From: Gammaproteobacteria bacterium
Lineage (GTDB): Bacteria; Pseudomonadota; Gammaproteobacteria; Arenicellales; JAANXG01
Reading direction: 5' to 3'
Assembly (NCBI GenBank): GCA_018263405.1
Contig: JAANXG010000041.1
Location: 1 to 11,333, forward strand
DNA: 11,333 nt
Part shown: piece by piece, positions 8,005-11,333 of the stretch
Layout of the letters: each line of letters opens with the position of its first letter
How positions within the stretch are numbered: position 1 is the stretch's first letter
The notes under the pieces: model-generated
Told to the model about the DNA's origin: nothing
What the model saw: only the letters and a program-made list of their open reading frames with translations
Databases searched by the model: none
Program-made: the position numbers and the translations under genes

Positions 8005-8203
8005 AGTCTGTCAGGTTGATGCCGAAACGGCTTTATCGCAATCAATGCTATATTGGTAGCAGCCACCGGTCCCAATTCTCCCGGATGATAACGCAGTCTT
8101 GCTATGCCGCGCTTGGGCTTTATGGCCTTCAAGGCCTCGGACGGAAGACACTTCCTCCAAATCTTGGACGAATACACTACGCACACAGCTCGGGAAAGTT
8201 ACA
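8005..8203. other. Divergent promoter region between the LOG gene and msrB
   Basis: No gene is supported in these 199 bases; short open frames in both directions look like noise. It contains the candidate LOG promoter (8047-8075, minus strand). It also has a perfect short inverted repeat, GGCCTT-C-AAGGCC (8124-8136), that could be a small hairpin or an operator. A weak plus-strand promoter is possible with TTGCTA (8099-8104) and TATGGC (8121-8126), spacing 16. Confidence 0.4.
8047..8075 (-). promoter_or_regulatory. Candidate sigma-70 promoter for the LOG gene
   Basis: Read on the minus strand, TTGGGA (8075-8070) and TATAGC (8052-8047) are separated by exactly 17 bases, each matching consensus at 4 of 6. 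Transcription would begin near 8040 and give a leader of about 36 bases before ATG 8004. Confidence 0.45.
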
Positions 8204-8298
8204 ATGAGCCGTCAAACTTTGTGGCGACTCTTGGTGTTACCTGCATCGGTGGCACCCGAATCGCGTTCGCCCAGTCCGAGACACACCAGGCCATTAAT
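8204..8298 (+). other. Frame-disrupted signal peptide region of msrB
   Basis: ATG 8204 has GGGAAAG (8192-8198) upstream and starts MSRQTLWRLLV, a basic, hydrophobic N-terminus like a secretion signal. That frame soon becomes unlike a protein and stops before msrB. In the msrB frame the same stretch continues as GVTCIGGTRIAFAQSETHQ, where AFA-Q looks like a signal peptidase I site. One extra G in the TTGG at about 8233-8236 would join the two parts into a clean signal peptide followed by mature MsrB. I infer either a real one-base loss or a sequence error. A periplasmic MsrB would make sense for envelope methionine repair. Confidence 0.5.
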
Positions 8299-8730
8299 AT
8301 GAACACGACCATCGAGCAACTGAGGCTCCCCGAGGCCGAGTGGCGTGAGAAACTCACCCTCGGACAGTTCCGAATCCTGCGTAAAGAAGGAACGGAAAGG
8401 GCGTATTCCAGTGCTCTCAACCGGGAATATGGAAAAGGGGTTTACCATTGCGCGGGGTGCGGACTGTCTCTATTCGACTCCGAGGCCAAGTTTGACAGCG
8501 GCACCGGCTGGCCGAGTTTCTACCAACCCATTGACGACAGCCATATTGGCATCAAGACCGACTACAAAATGATTCTTCCGCGGACCGAATATCACTGCGC
8601 GCGCTGCAACGGACACCAAGGGCATGTGTTCGACGACGGTCCGGAACCCACCGGCAAGCGATACTGCAACAACGGCCTGGCGCTTACGTTCGAACCCGCG
8701 GGCGCTCTGAATACGGCAATATCGTCTTGA
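8299..8730 (+). CDS. msrB: Peptide-methionine (R)-S-oxide reductase
   Basis: MsrB reduces the R form of oxidised methionine in proteins and repairs oxidative damage. Counted from ATG 8299 the product is 143 residues and contains the complete domain. YHCAGCG (49-55) and CARC (100-103) carry the four zinc-binding cysteines C51, C54, C100 and C103. SGTGWPSF (67-74), GHQGHVFDDGP (105-115) and RYCNNG (121-126, catalytic C123) are also present. The resolving-cysteine position found in many MsrB proteins (SGCGWP) is Thr69 here, so recycling must use another cysteine or reductant. ATG 8299 is the first start in the intact frame with a plausible site (AGG at 8288-8290). The frame is open back to 8104, and an upstream signal peptide appears to be separated by a frame disruption. 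The last codons lie in a palindromic repeat (8703-8776). Confidence 0.92.
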   Translation: MNTTIEQLRLPEAEWREKLTLGQFRILRKEGTERAYSSALNREYGKGVYHCAGCGLSLFDSEAKFDSGTGWPSFYQPIDDSHIGIKTDYKMILPRTEYHCARCNGHQGHVFDDGPEPTGKRYCNNGLALTFEPAGALNTAISS

Positions 8731-9402
8731 AGAAGTACTAGTGTACCCCGTCACTGATGTTGCAACATTCAGAGTGTGCCTGAGCCGCCAGTGGGAGGCG
8801 CAATCCGCAGTGAATGGCCCAGTCCTTTGCCAGGAGCGCAACGCGCGGTCACTTCCGGTCACCCTGTCACGGATGCGGGCGAGCCCCCGCGACCGGATAC
8901 CGAGGTCTTCGAGATGACGGCAAGTATTGACAATATAATCGATGTTGCTGCCACTCCGGCCCCGGGCCCGTTTGATACGGCTGACGAGATCGCGTTCGGT
9001 GAGCGACGGGGCGTATTGTTCGTGGCTTCGGTCCGCGACAAAACACAATGCCGTCACCCGGCCAAGCGGTGTGCCTGCCGGGATCCAGCAAGGTTTATAG
9101 ACACCCCTGACCATCTCGCGCTCCATGAGATAGGCGTACGTCTCCAGCCGGCGCTTCGTGTCTACACGGAAAACACGGCCAACACAGGACCCGCCGGCAT
9201 CCAATCCAAAGACCATCCCCGGGAAATCCCGCGTACCGCGGTACACATAAGAGAGAATACAAAGAGTGCGCCGATACCCGAAAAGCCGTGCCTGGCGGCA
9301 ACTTGTATAATCGAAACCCGGGTGCCACATCAGCGAGCCGTATGCAAATACCCAGAACGACCCCCTCGGCGGTTTCGGTATGGATTGCGCATTAACAATC
9401 AT
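8470..9402 (-). CDS. chaC: ChaC-like gamma-glutamylcyclotransferase with an overrun C-terminus
   Basis: ChaC-type enzymes cleave glutathione to 5-oxoproline and Cys-Gly. From ATG 9402 the product is 310 residues. The domain begins with FWVFAYGSLMWHPGFDY (16-32), the family's GYGSL-like substrate loop with Ala in place of the first Gly. It continues with RGTRDFPGMVFGLD and YLMEREMVRGVYKPCW, where the EREM glutamate is the probable catalytic acid. SGSNIDYIVNTCRHLEDLGI lies near the domain end, at about residue 183 (base 8854). The remaining 127 residues are Arg/Ser-rich, lie antisense to the end of msrB, and resemble nothing in the family, which is normally about 180-230 residues. A TGA lies one frame over at 8851-8849, directly after the domain, so a one-base loss may have removed the natural stop. 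Longer starts (9477 ATG, 9501 TTG) are possible but not supported. Confidence 0.8.
   Translation of the reverse strand: MIVNAQSIPKPPRGSFWVFAYGSLMWHPGFDYTSCRQARLFGYRRTLCILSYVYRGTRDFPGMVFGLDAGGSCVGRVFRVDTKRRLETYAYLMEREMVRGVYKPCWIPAGTPLGRVTALCFVADRSHEQYAPSLTERDLVSRIKRARGRSGSNIDYIVNTCRHLEDLGIRSRGLARIRDRVTGSDRALRSWQRTGPFTADCASHWRLRHTLNVATSVTGYTSTSSRRYCRIQSARGFERKRQAVVAVSLAGGFRTVVEHMPLVSVAARAVIFGPRKNHFVVGLDANMAVVNGLVETRPAGAAVKLGLGVE
8703..8776. repeat. Imperfect palindrome at the msrB/chaC convergent junction
   Basis: This 74-base segment can fold back on itself around GTAC-TAGT-GTAC (8735-8746). The ends pair through CTCTGAAT (8705-8712) with ATTCAGAG (8766-8773). Further in, GCAATATC pairs with GATGTTGC, including one G-T pair. 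It contains a smaller perfect palindrome, ATGTTGCAACAT (8757-8768). The left arm matches the repeat at 7167-7188 in 21 of 22 bases and, in reverse orientation, the block 7038-7070 in 27 of 33. It covers the last nine msrB codons and sits between two convergent genes. It may therefore act as a two-way terminator although it has no T-run. Confidence 0.65.
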
Positions 9403-9500
9403 CTGGCTCGTTACCGCGGGAACACGACGAAGTATGCCGGTTTGGCTGTGTTCAATGTTAAGGGCACCTCTATTCATTGTGGGCGATGCAAGGATACCCA

Positions 9501-9869
9501 ATGGCGAAAATTAATCCAATAGTTACAGAATCCATGAACGGCATTAAGAAAGAGTTGCTCAAGAAAAGAGATGAATTAGAAGGTCGATTGCGTTCGATTA
9601 CCCGCAATGTACGGCACGAGGACAACCCGCTGTCAGGCGATTGGAGAGAACAGGCCGTGCAACGGGAAAATGACGAAGTCATCGACGCTTTAGGCAACGA
9701 GGCCCAACGAGAACTCGAACAAATCAACCAAGCACTGCAACGCATTGACAGTGGCGAATATTCACACTGCTCCGATTGTGGGGAAGAAATTCAAAAAGCC
9801 CGGTTGGAGACTCTTCCTTATACCAGCCTGTGCGTGCAATGCGCGGCCAAACACGAGGCGTCGATATAA
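9501..9869 (+). CDS. TraR/DksA-family C4 zinc-finger protein
   Basis: Members bind the RNA polymerase secondary channel and adjust transcription, often together with ppGpp. The 122-residue product begins with a charged helical region (about 12-40) and continues with a second helix (about 50-85), forming the coiled-coil hairpin. A C4 zinc finger follows: C90-SD-C93 and C111-VQ-C114, with the intervening KARLETLPYTSL typical of the family. The tip sequence GDWREQA (46-52) gives D-x-x-E-x-A, close to the DksA tip motif D-x-x-D-x-A, so catalytic action on polymerase is plausible. It is shorter than E. coli DksA (151 residues) and belongs to the shorter DksA-like group, so I do not call it dksA. 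ATG 9501 has AGGA (9491-9494) six bases upstream; an earlier ATG at 9477 lacks such a site. It diverges from chaC and its stop lies 13 bases from that of the lipase gene. Confidence 0.9.
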   Translation: MAKINPIVTESMNGIKKELLKKRDELEGRLRSITRNVRHEDNPLSGDWREQAVQRENDEVIDALGNEAQRELEQINQALQRIDSGEYSHCSDCGEEIQKARLETLPYTSLCVQCAAKHEASI

Positions 9870-9882
9870 ATAGAAACTTTCT

Positions 9883-11229
9883 TCAGTACAACAGGATATT
9901 CAGCAAATTGTCGCGAAACGTCATGTTACCTGCCAGCCGAAAGTGCCTTTCGCATAGGAACACCGCGAAATCTATGGGGAACAGACCTCCTGCCCGCTCG
10001 GTAGTGTCGAGATTGTCCCGTCCCATGAGGGAAGCTTTGGTTACCGTGCCGTCCCCCGGCTCCAGCATCAAGCCTTCGTAATCCACACCCGGAAACGGGT
10101 TCCGGATCTTGTCGGGGTGCAGACGAACCCGGGGCTCGCCGTCCACGTACTCGAGCGCGCAACGGGCCGGTGTCAAATGGCAATCGCCTCCGAATATGAT
10201 AAAGGTGTTGGGCGGTTGTAGTTGCCGGACGGACAAAGCCCGGTGAAAGCGCGCGCCGCGTTCGAGGCTCCCGACAAAGAACTGCTCGAGTTTTTCGAGG
10301 TATTGCGCCGCGGCAACCGGCTCCTGGAAACGATCGCTGATCCGCTTTCTAACCCCGGGATCGAATATCGACCATTTCCACTGCCTCCAGGCTTCCGGAT
10401 CATACAGATCCCGCTCGATTCGGCGCCCCTGCATATCGATCATCCATGTCCGGTCAGGGTGAGGCAACAGTTGGTATAAGCCCGGCATCGTGGCCACGAT
10501 GCCGGGCGACATTCGTGCCGGTCCCACACTCAAACCTTTTATGGCCTGCTGCAAAGCGCTGATCGATCCAAAGTTCGGCGTGCCGATTAAGATGGCTTTT
10601 CGAACTTTGTGAGAACCGACGTCCGTAATCCGATAGTTTTGCTCCTTGAGTACATCGTCACCGCCATAGCGCAGAAAATAGCGTGCAATCAATCCGCCCG
10701 CGCTATGCGCCACTATATCGACGCGCAGATCCGGATCATTGCGTAGCTCCCGGAAACGATCCACCAACGCATTTAGTTTTTCAGCCGCCTTGACCAGGTC
10801 TTTTCGCCAATCCCAGCTGAATAACACACAGTTCGTATCAGTATTAATCTGGGTCGGGCTTTTACAGTCGTACCCCCCGGGACCGTTAAGCGTGTCCGTG
10901 AGCTTTTCATAAAAATCCTGTCCGGCTATATCGTGAAACAGGCCGCCGGGCTCAATCGACGGCACAATTTCCCAATGGCCACCGCCTTCCACTGGCAAAG
11001 CAAGGCGATCGAAATTCAAACCAGTGAGCAGATCCAAGACCGATCCCGGCCACACGGCTTTACCGGAATCCACGTCAATCAACCTCGATCCCATGGCCCC
11101 TGGTATGACGATGAGGGGGTATTCCTTGGGGGCTTGGGCAAGGTCACCGTAAAGCCACGTTAAATCCGGTTTCTGCGTGGCACAAGCGGAAAGGCCCGCA
11201 ATACTAAGTACCCTTGGGCATAAATACAC
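9883..11229 (-). CDS. LCAT-like serine acyltransferase/phospholipase, probable lipoprotein
   Basis: The product is 448 residues with the alpha/beta-hydrolase layout of the lecithin:cholesterol acyltransferase family. It has PLIVIPGAMGSRL (38-50) followed by VWPG, then FSWDWRKDL. The nucleophile elbow is VAHSAGGL (173-180, Ser176), GTPNFGS follows, and EPGDGTVT (390-397) gives Asp393. CERHFRLAG (426-434) gives His429, and these three form a convincing catalytic triad. Bacterial relatives act as phospholipases or acyltransferases at the envelope. The N-terminus has a lipobox-like LSAC (13-16), so the protein is probably lipid-anchored at Cys16 in the outer membrane or periplasm. The signal is short, with one Arg before the hydrophobic part. 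The start is a GTG with an in-frame stop three codons earlier and no clear ribosome binding site, so the true N-terminus is uncertain. Substrate unknown. Confidence 0.88.
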   Translation of the reverse strand: MYLCPRVLSIAGLSACATQKPDLTWLYGDLAQAPKEYPLIVIPGAMGSRLIDVDSGKAVWPGSVLDLLTGLNFDRLALPVEGGGHWEIVPSIEPGGLFHDIAGQDFYEKLTDTLNGPGGYDCKSPTQINTDTNCVLFSWDWRKDLVKAAEKLNALVDRFRELRNDPDLRVDIVAHSAGGLIARYFLRYGGDDVLKEQNYRITDVGSHKVRKAILIGTPNFGSISALQQAIKGLSVGPARMSPGIVATMPGLYQLLPHPDRTWMIDMQGRRIERDLYDPEAWRQWKWSIFDPGVRKRISDRFQEPVAAAQYLEKLEQFFVGSLERGARFHRALSVRQLQPPNTFIIFGGDCHLTPARCALEYVDGEPRVRLHPDKIRNPFPGVDYEGLMLEPGDGTVTKASLMGRDNLDTTERAGGLFPIDFAVFLCERHFRLAGNMTFRDNLLNILLY

Positions 11230-11240
11230 ACACGTTCAGC

Positions 11241-11333
11241 GGGATCGGAAAAGCCGATCGCCAAGGCACGCGAGCGCAGGACTGGCCCGGTCAATTCAAG
11301 CGAGCGTAACGCCGGCGAGGGGCTTTTCCGACC
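11241..11333. repeat. Imperfect palindromic element at the right edge
   Basis: TCGGAAAAGCC followed two bases later by TCGCC (11245-11262) recurs in inverted form at 11314-11331, matching 16 of 18 positions. The centre (GACTGG-C-CCGGTC, 11280-11292) is also nearly palindromic, and GCGAGCG occurs at 11270-11276 and 11300-11306. The whole stretch can fold as one hairpin with arms of about 46 bases. The left end also forms its own small hairpin, GATCGG-AAAAG-CCGATC. The element lies just upstream of the lipase gene and may run past the window edge. A plus-strand frame is open through it, but nothing suggests it is coding. Confidence 0.6.

Noticed and set aside
8104..8298. In-frame 65-residue extension of MsrB from ATG 8104
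   Set aside because: The first part is not protein-like and has no ribosome binding site; only the last 20 or so residues resemble a signal peptide, best explained by the frame disruption.
9477..9500. Earlier ATG for the DksA-like protein
   Set aside because: The eight extra residues are unlike the family and AGGA at 9491-9494 is correctly spaced for ATG 9501.
8776..9522. Plus-strand 248-residue open frame opposite chaC
   Set aside because: It is a shadow of the ChaC gene: proline- and charge-rich, without motifs, while the minus strand encodes a clear ChaC domain.
11244..11260. GATCGG-AAAAG-CCGATC as an intrinsic terminator
   Set aside because: There is no T-run on either strand after the stem, and it is better explained as part of the larger palindrome.

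Overview
The window is a compact stretch of proteobacterial (Pseudomonadota) chromosome carrying nine recognisable protein genes and one small unrecognised gene. No tRNA, rRNA, CRISPR array, transposase or phage gene was seen. Class-level placement is unresolved. GcvT, ChaC and especially the MipZ-type ATPase resemble alphaproteobacterial proteins as I remember those families, while a bacterial Ap4A phosphorylase and a short DksA-like protein also occur in gammaproteobacteria.

Left part, plus strand (160-5533). The order is gcvT (aminomethyltransferase), a 199-base gap where gcvH would often sit, gcvP (one-chain glycine decarboxylase with an excellent ribosome binding site), an unrecognised 67-residue protein, and an Ap4A phosphorylase-like nucleotidyltransferase that starts with TTG. 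The last three genes are closely spaced and probably form one transcript. The glycine cleavage genes feed one-carbon units into folate metabolism. The H and L proteins needed for a working complex are not in the window.

Middle part, minus strand (8004-5591). A LOG-family nucleotide phosphoribohydrolase, a VTT/DedA-like membrane protein and a MipZ-type division-site ATPase read in the same direction. The membrane protein and MipZ are tightly coupled, because the mipZ ribosome binding site overlaps the stop codon of the upstream gene. A good promoter candidate precedes the LOG gene.

Right part (8204-11229). msrB (+) converges on chaC (-). Next, a divergent TraR/DksA-type zinc-finger protein (+) converges on a large LCAT-like serine acyltransferase/lipase lipoprotein (-). 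msrB seems to have lost its signal peptide to a one-base frame disruption, and chaC runs about 127 codons past its conserved domain. Either each gene lost one G, or the assembly has two small errors.

The most unusual content is non-coding. Three long imperfect palindromes lie at gene borders: 7056-7188, 8703-8776 and 11241-11333. The first two share a sequence core. A 22-base segment matches with one mismatch, and a 33-base segment matches with six differences that are all transitions. They therefore look like copies of a dispersed palindromic element. One copy supplies the start region of the VTT gene and another supplies the last codons of msrB.
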